Assembly (NCBI RefSeq): GCF_003946045.1
Contig: NZ_RHNW01000008.1
Coordinates: 56,669-120,668, forward strand
Direction: 5' to 3'
DNA: 64,000 nt
DNA from: Levilactobacillus mulengensis
GTDB taxonomy: Bacteria > Bacillota > Bacilli > Lactobacillales > Lactobacillaceae
Shown here: piece by piece, positions 17,339-25,079 of the stretch
Layout: every line of letters begins with the position of its first letter
Numbering within the stretch: the stretch's first letter is position 1
Notes under the pieces: generated by a model
Database searches by the model: none
Told to the model about the DNA's origin: nothing
Seen by the model: the letters and a program-made list of their open reading frames with translations, nothing else
Translations under genes and position numbers: made by a program

Positions 17339-18712
17339 TTACTTCGTTGCACTCAAGGTCGTGGCTTCTTCGCCAGCCTTTTCCCGCAACGTGGCTTCGA
17401 TGTCTTCCAAAGAACGGTTCCGCGTTTCGAAAACCTTCTTTTGGACGAACCAGATGGAAACGAAGCACAGCACACCGTAACCGATGAACAGGCTCCCAGT
17501 CCCAAAGAAGTCCAACAATGATGGGAAGGTTAAGGAAACAATCATGTTCGCCGTCCAGTTAATAACGGACGCAAAGGAGTTCCCTAAGCCCCGGATATTC
17601 AATGGGAAGACTTCCCCAATCATCACCCACATCACGGGACCCCAAGTTGCTGAGAAGAAAGCAATGTAGATGGTCAAGGCAATCACGGAAATGATGGCAG
17701 CCGTTTGCGAACCGCCGGAAAACTTCATCCCAAAGCTCATCACGAACAGGGAAATCCCCATCCCCACGGCACCGATGTTCAGCATCTTTTTCCGGTCAAT
17801 CTTATCCATGATGGTCACTGCAATCGCGGTCACAATCACGTTGAAGACTCCGATCCCAATGTGGGCCAGTAAGGCGGCATCCACACCGAAACCAACGTCA
17901 GTGAAAATAGTTGGCGCATAGTAGAGCACCGTGTTACACCCCATGACCTGTTGGAAAATAGCCAAGCCCAACCCGATAATCAGTGAAGGACGCACCATCT
18001 TCCCAAACAATTCGGACCAGCCACCGCTCACAATTTTAGCTGAGGCCTCAATGGCCTCAACTTCCTTTTTAACGGCAACTTCGTCGTGCTTGTTCATGGT
18101 TTCAAGGACTTCACGTGCTTGATCCATATGGCCTGATTTGACCAAGAACCGGGGACTTTCGGGTAAGATCAACCCACCCAAGAAGAGCAAGGCCGCTGGA
18201 ATCGCAGCGAAACCGAGCATCCAACGCCAGCCACTGTACATGCTAGAAAAGCTGTAGTTGGTGATGTAAGCCAAGAGAATCCCGCTCATAACCATCAACT
18301 GGAACAGACTGGAAACGGTCCCCCGTTTGTCAGCGGGTGAGAGTTCGGCCAGATACGTTGGAATCAAGGCTGAAGCAGCCCCGACGGCCATCCCCAAGAT
18401 GATTCGGGAGACAATCAAGGTCCAGAATTCGGGCGAGAAGGCTGAGCCTAACGCCCCGATGAAGAAGATAATAGCAGATAACAGTAATAATTTCCGCCGG
18501 CCGTAACGGTCAGACGATGGCCCGATGATGGCGGCCCCTAAGATGGCCCCTAACAGGACGGCACTAACGACCCAACCCTGTTGCCAAGAACCTAAATGCA
18601 TTTGTTTTTGAATAAATAAGATGGCTCCGGAGATGACACCGGTATCGTACCCAAAGAGTAATCCACCGAGCGCACCGAAGAAATAGACAAATCCGGTTGA
18701 AACTTTTCGCAT
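17339..18712 (-). CDS. xylT: D-xylose:H+ symporter XylT (copy 1), MFS sugar porter
   Basis: A 457-residue, 12-helix sugar porter that imports xylose with protons. Family motifs: GGLLFGYDTGVISG in helix 1, DRYGRRK after helix 2, PESPRFLVKSG after helix 6, QQVMGCNTVLYYAP in helix 7 and a C-terminal RNRSLEDIE. It has the same length as, and is nearly identical to, the L. brevis XylT as I recall it. The tandem copy at 19048 differs mainly in the central loop (about residues 200-225). It has its own cre and XylR operator, so it is transcribed independently. Confidence 0.92.
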   Translation of the reverse strand: MRKVSTGFVYFFGALGGLLFGYDTGVISGAILFIQKQMHLGSWQQGWVVSAVLLGAILGAAIIGPSSDRYGRRKLLLLSAIIFFIGALGSAFSPEFWTLIVSRIILGMAVGAASALIPTYLAELSPADKRGTVSSLFQLMVMSGILLAYITNYSFSSMYSGWRWMLGFAAIPAALLFLGGLILPESPRFLVKSGHMDQAREVLETMNKHDEVAVKKEVEAIEASAKIVSGGWSELFGKMVRPSLIIGLGLAIFQQVMGCNTVLYYAPTIFTDVGFGVDAALLAHIGIGVFNVIVTAIAVTIMDKIDRKKMLNIGAVGMGISLFVMSFGMKFSGGSQTAAIISVIALTIYIAFFSATWGPVMWVMIGEVFPLNIRGLGNSFASVINWTANMIVSLTFPSLLDFFGTGSLFIGYGVLCFVSIWFVQKKVFETRNRSLEDIEATLREKAGEEATTLSATK

Positions 18713-18877
18713 AATCTCGCTCCTTATGCGGCCCTTAGCCGTTGACGTAATAATTTCGAGAATCTTGTGGTGTTCTGTCAGTTAGGAATCGGGCAACCAG
18801 CCGTCTCGCGGTCAGGTTTCTGGATTGGTAGCGTGGCAAACGCCTATCTATGTGAATAAGTGTAAGTTGGTATTCCA

Positions 18878-18900
18878 GTTGGTTGATTGTCGCAACCAAC
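18878..18900. promoter_or_regulatory. XylR operator at xylT copy 1
   Basis: The palindrome GTTGGTT-N9-AACCAAC has the same geometry as the sites at 20515 and 24588. It lies just downstream of the -10 box, where a bound ROK repressor would block initiation. Confidence 0.75.
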
Positions 18901-18910
18901 CATGACAATT

Positions 18911-18948
18911 ATGTTATCACATTTTATCTATTTTTGAAAGCGTTTTCT
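18911..18948 (-). promoter_or_regulatory. Promoter and cre of xylT copy 1
   Basis: On the minus strand TTTCAA (18934-18939) and TAACAT (18911-18916) are 17 bp apart. The -35 is overlapped by TGAAAGCGTTTTCT (18935-18948), a good CcpA-binding cre. Glucose repression and xylose induction are therefore combined at this promoter. Confidence 0.75.
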
Positions 18949-18978
18949 GTTTGACGTTTAAATTTGTAACAATTTAAA

Positions 18979-19007
18979 ATGGTTGCCCGCAAATTGCGAG
19001 CAACCAT
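18979..19007 (-). terminator. Terminator of the second xylT
   Basis: ATGGTTGC..CGCAA pairs with TTGCG..GCAACCAT, ending in TTTTAAATT on the minus strand. This separates the two xylT units. Confidence 0.7.
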
Positions 19008-19047
19008 CTTTAGATTTCAAACGCCTACAGTCACGTGGCTGTTTAGA

Positions 19048-20421
19048 TTATTTAACCGTACTTAGGTCACTAGCCGTCTCGCCAGCCTTGGCCCGCAGTG
19101 TTGCTTCAATGTCTTCCAGCGAACGGTTCCGCGTTTCAAAGACTTTCTTCTGGACAAACCAGATGGAAGCGAAGCACAATACGCCGTAACCGATGAACAG
19201 GCTCCCCGTCCCAAAGAAGTTCAGGAGGGCTGGGAACGTCAGGGAAACGACCATGTTAGCCGTCCAATTGATCACACTGGCAAAGGAGTTTCCGAGTCCC
19301 CGGATGTTGAGTGGGAAAACTTCCCCAATCATGACCCACATCACGGGACCCCAGGTTGCGGAGAAGAAGGCGATGTAGATGGTCAGGGCAATCACAGAAA
19401 TAATGGCTGCGGCTTGTGAGCCACCGGAGAACTTCATCCCGATGCTCATGACGAACAGGGAGATTCCCATCCCAACGGCCCCGATGTTTAACATCTTTTT
19501 CCGGTCGATCTTATCCATGATAGCGACCGCAATCGCCGTGACAATCACGTTGAAGACCCCAATCCCGATGTGGGCCAGTAAGGCTGCGTTCACGCCGAAA
19601 CCAACGTCGGTAAAAATAGTTGGGGCGTAGTACAACACCGTGTTACAGCCCATGACCTGTTGGAAGATAGCCAGGCCCAGCCCGATGATCAGCGATGGCC
19701 GGACCATCTTCCCAAACAATTCGGACCAGCCGCCATTTTTCATTTGGGCCTGTTCTTGAATCTGGTTCAGTTCCGCGTCAACTGCGGCCGTATCATGTTT
19801 GTTCATAGTATCCAAGACGGCCCGGGCTTGATCCGCGTGGCCAGTCTTCACCAGGAACCGAGGACTCTCGGGCAGAATCAATCCTCCCAAGAACAGCAAG
19901 GCAGCGGGAATTGCCGCGAAGCCCAACATCCACCGCCAGCCGGTTGGCACACCTGCCCAGGCGTAATTGGTGATGTAGGCCAACAGAATCCCAGTCATGA
20001 CCATCAACTGGAACAGACTGGAGACCGTTCCCCGTTTGTCAGCGGGAGATAGTTCGGCCAAATACGTGGGAATCAACGCCGAAGCAGCCCCCACGGCCAT
20101 CCCGAGAATGATTCGGGAAATGATCAGCGTCCAGAATTCTGGCGCTAACCCGGAGCCAATCGCCCCGACGAAAAAGATAATAGCTGATAACAATAACAGT
20201 TTGCGCCGCCCGTAGCGGTCAGAGGATGGCCCAATGATGGCGGCCCCCAGGATTGCGCCCAAGAGTACGGCACTCACGACCCAGCCCTGTTGCCAGGAAC
20301 CTAGGTGCATCTGCTTTTGAATGAATAGGATTGCGCCAGAGATTACCCCGGTATCGTAACCAAAGAGTAAGCCGCCCAACGCGCCAAAGAAATAAACAAA
20401 TCCGGTCGAAACTTTTCGCAT
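19048..20421 (-). CDS. xylT: D-xylose:H+ symporter XylT (copy 2), MFS sugar porter
   Basis: A second 457-residue xylose porter, almost identical in helices 1-5 and 7-12 to the copy at 17339. All sugar-porter motifs are intact (DRYGRRK, PESPRFL, QQVMGCNTVLYYAP). The main differences are in the loop between helices 5 and 6 (WAGVPTG against FSSMYSG) and the central cytoplasmic loop. The same AAGGAGCGA ribosome site precedes both. The tandem arrangement points to a recent duplication with possible divergence in affinity. Confidence 0.92.
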   Translation of the reverse strand: MRKVSTGFVYFFGALGGLLFGYDTGVISGAILFIQKQMHLGSWQQGWVVSAVLLGAILGAAIIGPSSDRYGRRKLLLLSAIIFFVGAIGSGLAPEFWTLIISRIILGMAVGAASALIPTYLAELSPADKRGTVSSLFQLMVMTGILLAYITNYAWAGVPTGWRWMLGFAAIPAALLFLGGLILPESPRFLVKTGHADQARAVLDTMNKHDTAAVDAELNQIQEQAQMKNGGWSELFGKMVRPSLIIGLGLAIFQQVMGCNTVLYYAPTIFTDVGFGVNAALLAHIGIGVFNVIVTAIAVAIMDKIDRKKMLNIGAVGMGISLFVMSIGMKFSGGSQAAAIISVIALTIYIAFFSATWGPVMWVMIGEVFPLNIRGLGNSFASVINWTANMVVSLTFPALLNFFGTGSLFIGYGVLCFASIWFVQKKVFETRNRSLEDIEATLRAKAGETASDLSTVK

Positions 20422-20514
20422 AGATTTCGCTCCTTATGTGGCTTTGCGCCATAAATTCTCAAAAAAGTGACAACGTATGTGGAAGTATAGCTGAACATGT
20501 AAGTTGGTTTTGCT

Positions 20515-20537
20515 GTTGGTTGGTCGGATAAACCAAC
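20515..20537. promoter_or_regulatory. XylR operator at xylT copy 2
   Basis: GTTGGTT-N9-AACCAAC, identical arms to the site at 18878. It lies downstream of the -10 at 20548-20553. Confidence 0.75.
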
Positions 20538-20547
20538 CTCAGAAAGT

Positions 20548-20585
20548 AGAATACCATCTTTTAACTGATTTCGAAAGCGTTTTCT
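20548..20585 (-). promoter_or_regulatory. Promoter and cre of xylT copy 2
   Basis: TTCGAA (20570-20575) and TATTCT (20548-20553, minus strand) are 16 bp apart. CGAAAGCGTTTTCT at 20572-20585 overlaps the -35 as a cre. The rest of 20586-20826 shows only the -10 region of the small membrane gene that follows. Confidence 0.7.
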
Positions 20586-20826
20586 TTTAAAATTATGAAT
20601 CTTCACTTATTTGACGAGTTTCTGAAAGCCATCGGCCACTCGCTAATGCCAGGCTTAACCCCTGTTTTAGCGGTTTACGAATTTCTCAAAAATATCAGCC
20701 GAAAAATTTTCGTAAAATTGGTCTAACCAAGTTAAGCTTGTCTGCCTGCTCCCCACTAGTTACCTTCACCTTCTGAGAGCAGTCTGCTACACTAAAGGTA
20801 TGGGGAAATTTTAGGAGGAGATTCAC

Positions 20827-21108
20827 ATGAAAACGACAACACCTTTACTGGTCCTTTTCGATCTATGGTGCCTTTTAGCCATTGCGCAATTGCCACTCAT
20901 CTACAACATGGGCGGCTTTTACAAGCCAATCGTCAACTACCTAATCATTCTAGCAATCACCTACTTTGCCTTTCACGGCTTTATCGCTGACAACCGGGGC
21001 GTGAATCGCATGCATACCGTGGCTTGGGCGTTACGTTGGCTCGCACTGGGCTTAACCTTGCTTGCCTTCGCCACCACCGTCATTAGCTATTCACTACACT
21101 TAATTTAA
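20827..21108 (+). CDS. Small membrane protein, three predicted helices
   Basis: 93 residues, almost entirely hydrophobic: helices at about 7-24, 34-52 and 66-90, separated by short loops (HGFIADNRGVNRMH). AGGAGGAG precedes the ATG at good spacing and a terminator follows. No family recognised. It lies between xylT and xylB but on the opposite strand, so it is not part of the xylose operon. Confidence 0.65.
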   Translation: MKTTTPLLVLFDLWCLLAIAQLPLIYNMGGFYKPIVNYLIILAITYFAFHGFIADNRGVNRMHTVAWALRWLALGLTLLAFATTVISYSLHLI

Positions 21109-21119
21109 TTGACACAGCG

Positions 21120-21147
21120 GGCTCGGAATCTTATTCCGGGTCTTTTT
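21120..21147 (+). terminator. Terminator of the small membrane gene
   Basis: GGCTCGGAAT pairs with ATTCCGGGTC (G-U pairs allowed), followed by TTTTT. Confidence 0.7.
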
Positions 21148-21163
21148 CTATCCCACGACAAAT

Positions 21164-21199
21164 GCCCGAACCGGCATCATTGTCAGTTCGGGTATTGTC
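21164..21199 (-). terminator. Possible terminator of xylB
   Basis: GCCCGAAC pairs with GTTCGGGT across a 14-base loop. The U-tract on the minus strand is poor. Confidence 0.45.
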
Positions 21200-21240
21200 T
21201 CTATTAAGCAGAGTGTTGCCAGTCGCCACTGACCAGCAGG

Positions 21241-22749
21241 CTACAGTTCAGCCTTCCGGTACGCCAGTAACTGCGCACTGATGCTCTTGGTCTGTTGATA
21301 AACTTGCTTGTAAATAGCATGCATTTTGGCATACTTCTTGACGTTCTCAGGGTTTGGTTCGTAGGTCTTGCCGAAGTGCACGAAGGTTTCGGCACAGTCT
21401 TGGAGCGAGTCAAACCAGCCCAGACCGGTGGCCGCAATCATCGCCGCCCCCATCCCGGGTCCCTGTTCGTTGGTCAGGCTGACCACTTTACGGTTAAAGA
21501 TGTCGGCCTGAATCTGCAGCCAGAGTGGGCTCTTGGCTCCACCACCAATGGACACGACCGTATCGAAGTCACCGCCATTTTCCTCATAGATATCAAAGAG
21601 ATCTCTAAAGGAGTAGCTGATGCCTTCCAGCACGGCACGAACAAAGTCGTAGCGTTGATGCGTCCCGTCGACACCGGTGAAGCTCCCCCGGATATCAGCG
21701 TCAGCGTATGGCGCCCGTTCGCCCACGATGTACGGCGTGTACAGCAGGCCATTGGCTCCAACCGTTGACTTGGCAGCACTCGACACGAATGCCGTAAAGT
21801 CTTCGGCTGGCGCAAAGGTCTTCTTAAACCAGCTCAGCGAATAGCCGGCGGCCAGGGTCACGCCCATCGAATAGTACTTGTCAGGAATGGCATGGTCCTC
21901 AAACTGCAGGACGCCATGATAGTTCACGTCGGCATTGTCTTCGTATTTCAGCACAACGCCGGAGGTCCCAATACTGGAGAGCACCATGTTCGGGTGTAAA
22001 ATCCCCGCACCCACAGCCCCGGCGGCGTTGTCGGCGGCCCCACCAAAGACCTTGGTGGCAGTCGTCAATCCAGAGAATTCGGCGTAAGCGGCCGTGACCG
22101 TTCCCGCAAAGTCCACTGACTTAATCAATGGTGGGCACATGCTCATCGGGATGTCGAAGGTGTCACAGATTTTTTTACTCCACTCGCCCTTGGCAACGTC
22201 GAGTAAGACGGTCCCGGTAGCGTCGGAGTAATCCATGGCAAGGTTGCCGGTCATCCGGTAACGCACGTAGTCTTTTGGCAGCACAAAGTACTTGGCCTTG
22301 GCCCAGATGTCGGGTTCATTTTCCTTGACCCACAACAGCTTAGTCAGCGTAAAGCCTTCCAGCGGTTGGTTCCGGGTGATATCCACAAACTCGTCGCCCA
22401 ATTTGGCTTCGATCTCTTCACGTTGTGGCGTGCTCCGGGTATCGTTCCAGAGAATGGCCGGACGCAGAACCTTTTTGTTTTCGTCCAGCAAAACTAGCCC
22501 GTGCATTTGACCGGAGTAGCTCAGGCCTTCGATGTCTTCAGCGGCCAAGTGGTCGTTTAAAATTAAGCGCACGATGGCCACGGTTGTCCCAGAAACCCAG
22601 TCTTCCGGATTTTGTTCGTTGTAGCCGGGTTGCTTCTGAATCAAATCGTAATCAAAACTTTCTTGGGCAACGATCTGCCCGCTATGGTCGAGGGCGGAAA
22701 CCTTGACGGCACTGGTGCCGAGGTCCACGCCGAGTACGTACTTCCCCAT
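21241..22749 (-). CDS. xylB: Xylulokinase, FGGY family
   Basis: Phosphorylates D-xylulose to xylulose-5-phosphate with ATP, feeding the phosphoketolase pathway. Its 502 residues hold both FGGY domains: phosphate-1 loop [10 protein letters not shown] at 6-15, [10 protein letters not shown] near 81, the catalytic Asp region [11 protein letters not shown] and DYSDATGT, then [14 protein letters not shown] (about 239-252) and [17 protein letters not shown] near 402. AGGAGG precedes the ATG. Downstream of xylA, but separated from it by a terminator and a 210-bp hairpin element, so its expression may be lower than that of xylA. Confidence 0.95.
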   Translation of the reverse strand: MGKYVLGVDLGTSAVKVSALDHSGQIVAQESFDYDLIQKQPGYNEQNPEDWVSGTTVAIVRLILNDHLAAEDIEGLSYSGQMHGLVLLDENKKVLRPAILWNDTRSTPQREEIEAKLGDEFVDITRNQPLEGFTLTKLLWVKENEPDIWAKAKYFVLPKDYVRYRMTGNLAMDYSDATGTVLLDVAKGEWSKKICDTFDIPMSMCPPLIKSVDFAGTVTAAYAEFSGLTTATKVFGGAADNAAGAVGAGILHPNMVLSSIGTSGVVLKYEDNADVNYHGVLQFEDHAIPDKYYSMGVTLAAGYSLSWFKKTFAPAEDFTAFVSSAAKSTVGANGLLYTPYIVGERAPYADADIRGSFTGVDGTHQRYDFVRAVLEGISYSFRDLFDIYEENGGDFDTVVSIGGGAKSPLWLQIQADIFNRKVVSLTNEQGPGMGAAMIAATGLGWFDSLQDCAETFVHFGKTYEPNPENVKKYAKMHAIYKQVYQQTKSISAQLLAYRKAEL

Positions 22750-22802
22750 GGGTTATGCCTCCTAGATGGCTTTTTCATTTGGTTTCGTTCTTGAATTGTG
22801 TG

Positions 22803-23013
22803 AAACACCTCGTTGGCAGCGCCTCCGGGGCAGTGAAAATGAGACCGGAACGCTGTGGGCGAACGTCTGGAGCCATAGAGCGGTCTCCAGACTTATTTTG
22901 AGCCTCTAAAAACGAGTCTCAAAACTATCAATTCTCTAACCAGCAAAGACCGCTGCTAAGAGAATTCCCACGGCTAGGCTCATTTTCACCACCCCTGCGG
23001 CTAACGAGTGTTT
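22803..23013. repeat. Long inverted-repeat element containing nested hairpins
   Basis: Outer arms 22803-22845 and 22977-23013 are imperfect inverted repeats (AAACAC.TCGTT.GC...GTGAAAATGAG). Inside are three perfect small hairpins: GTCTGGAG/CTCCAGAC, TTTTGAG/CTCAAAA, and AATTCTCT/AGAGAATT enclosing CAGC/GCTG. It lies between xylA and xylB in transcribed sequence, so it could act on the mRNA as a processing or attenuation structure. The arm sequence AAAATGAGACC.GAAC recurs at 63305. Confidence 0.65.
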
Positions 23014-23150
23014 AACCCAACCAAACTAATCGCATTTCACTTATTTTTGTCACATAACTGGTTGTTAGCTGGCGTTTACGCTAGCTAGCCTCATTTTACC
23101 GGATTGCGCTTCTCAATAACACTTGCCCACTTCACACAATCCAGCCACGA

Positions 23151-23187
23151 AAATTGGCGGACGAACACACCGTTCGTCCGCCAATTT
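23151..23187 (-). terminator. Terminator of xylA
   Basis: A perfect 16-bp stem, AAATTGGCGGACGAAC with GTTCGTCCGCCAATTT, with TTTTC following on the minus strand. Confidence 0.8.
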
Positions 23188-23217
23188 AATGTCAGTTATT
23201 TCGTATTCAACTGAAGA

Positions 23218-24567
23218 TTACTTGCTAAGGGTTTCAACGATGTAATGGTTGATCGTATCCTTAACTTCTTCAAGGTGATCTGAGTGCGTAGCAGCAATCA
23301 ATTCTGATTGTGGCTTGTCGATAGCGTACTTTTCAAGGGACTTGAAGTCAGCCTTGCCGCTTTCGATGTCAGCACCGACACCAGATTCGTATGAGCTGTA
23401 ACGGTCAGCCTTCAAGTTGTCCAAGAAGCCGTCTTCCTTCATAGCAGCAGCAACACGCAGGCCGGCAGCGAAACTGTCCATCCCAACGATGTGGCCTAAG
23501 AAGAGGTCTTCTGGGGCAAATGATGAACGACGAGGCTTAGCATCGAAGTTCAACCCACCACGAGGTCCGATGCTGCCGTTTTCAACAACTTCGTACATTG
23601 CGGCAGTGGTTTCGTACAAGTTAGATGGGTATTCATCGATATCCCAGCCAATCAGCTTGTCGCCTTGGTTGGCATCCAATGAACCGAGCATGCCGGCTTC
23701 ACGAGCAACGCGAATTTCGTGTTGGTAAGTGTGACCAGCCAAGTTGGCATGGTTACCTTCAAGGTTCAGCTTGAAGTCTTTCTCCAAGTCGTATTCCTTC
23801 ATGAAGGCAATCGTGGTAGCGGCATCAAAGTCGTATTGGTGCGTCGTTGGTTCCTTAGGCTTTGGTTCGAGCAGCATTTGAGCATCGAAGCCAATTTCGT
23901 TAGCGTAGTCCTTAGCCATGTGGAATAACTTAGCAGCATGTTCTTGTTCTTGCTTCATGTTGGTGTTCCAGAGTGATTCGTAACCTTCACGGCCGCCCCA
24001 GAAGACATAGTTTTCAGAACCGACACGCTTACCAATTTCCAAACTGTGCTTCAATTGGGCAGCACTGTAAGCAAAGATATCAGCGTATGGAGAAGTCCCA
24101 GCACCTTCGACGAAACGAGGGTTGGAGAACATGTTTGAGGTGTTCCAGAGAACCTTCATGCCAGAAGTCTTTTGGTATTCAACGATCTTGTCAACAACCT
24201 TGTCCAGGTTAGCGTTAGTTTGACGTAACGTGTCGCCTTCAGGAGCTAAGTCCCGGTCATGGAAGCAAAGGTAGTCAACGCCTAATTTGTTGTAGAATTC
24301 AAATGCAGCGTCAACTTTAGCCAAAGCTAAGTCCATTGGGTCGGTGTACTTGTCGTAAGGACGTTGTGCAGTCCCGTCACCGAATGGGTCGACTAAACGT
24401 TGATCAAAGGTGTGCCAGTAAGCTACGGCAAACCGTAACCAGTCTTTCATCTTTTTACCAGCAATAACTTCTTCTGGATTGTAGTATTGGAAACCTAAAC
24501 CTGATTTTTTATCTTGATGGCCGACGTATTGAATCTTGTCGACGCCTTTCCAGTATTCTTCAGTCAT
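23218..24567 (-). CDS. xylA: Xylose isomerase, class II
   Basis: Converts D-xylose to D-xylulose with divalent metals. It has 449 residues, the normal class II length with the longer N-terminus. Visible active-site parts are FHDRD (catalytic His/Asp near 102-106), the Trp region [10 protein letters not shown], metal and substrate residues in [17 protein letters not shown] (Glu/Lys near 232-236) and [14 protein letters not shown], and [17 protein letters not shown] lies upstream. Transcribed from a promoter with cre and a XylR operator. Confidence 0.96.
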   Translation of the reverse strand: MTEEYWKGVDKIQYVGHQDKKSGLGFQYYNPEEVIAGKKMKDWLRFAVAYWHTFDQRLVDPFGDGTAQRPYDKYTDPMDLALAKVDAAFEFYNKLGVDYLCFHDRDLAPEGDTLRQTNANLDKVVDKIVEYQKTSGMKVLWNTSNMFSNPRFVEGAGTSPYADIFAYSAAQLKHSLEIGKRVGSENYVFWGGREGYESLWNTNMKQEQEHAAKLFHMAKDYANEIGFDAQMLLEPKPKEPTTHQYDFDAATTIAFMKEYDLEKDFKLNLEGNHANLAGHTYQHEIRVAREAGMLGSLDANQGDKLIGWDIDEYPSNLYETTAAMYEVVENGSIGPRGGLNFDAKPRRSSFAPEDLFLGHIVGMDSFAAGLRVAAAMKEDGFLDNLKADRYSSYESGVGADIESGKADFKSLEKYAIDKPQSELIAATHSDHLEEVKDTINHYIVETLSK

Positions 24568-24587
24568 AATTTTATAATACCCTCCTA

Positions 24588-24610
24588 GTTAGTTCGTTGC
24601 GACAACCAAC
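24588..24610. promoter_or_regulatory. XylR operator at xylA
   Basis: GTTAGTT-N9-AACCAAC, one base from the sites at both xylT genes. It covers the probable transcription start. Confidence 0.75.
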
Positions 24611-24621
24611 TTACAAATCCT

Positions 24622-24658
24622 AGTATACAATCTTTTCTGGTTATTGCAAGCGTTTTCT
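24622..24658 (-). promoter_or_regulatory. Promoter and cre of xylA
   Basis: TTGCAA (24644-24649) and TATACT (24622-24627, minus strand) are 16 bp apart. TGCAAGCGTTTTCT at 24645-24658 is a cre overlapping the -35. The remaining 24659-25079 is A+T-rich. It includes a candidate surface-protein promoter on the plus strand (TTGACG at 24899, TATGTT 18 bp further) and a long leader. Confidence 0.75.
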
Positions 24659-25079
24659 TGAAGAAAGTTGAAAAACTTTTTGGGCGGGCGTATTGGGGTG
24701 ATTTTCGAAAGCTGCTTGGTGAATCGTCGAATCTGACTGACACTCGCAGGTTAGTTTCCTTTCGTTTGTTGATTTAGCCAACCAAAGCAAAGCGTGTGGT
24801 TAGTTAATTCGGCTAAGATATAGGCATAAGGTCTTAAAAGGGTATGTCCTTCCACGGGTGATAAATACGATTACACCAGCTTATAATCGCTAAAGAGGTT
24901 GACGGTATTTTCATATAATAACTATGTTTAACTTTTATTAGTATATAGTAGATTTTATTTCAACTACTCGCTATACTGGTGATGAATGGTGTGGGTTAAC
25001 AACTGATAAATATAGGCAGCCATTCCCCACCATCATTGACCTTAGCAACAATTACACAGACATTAGGGGAGGAATTGTC

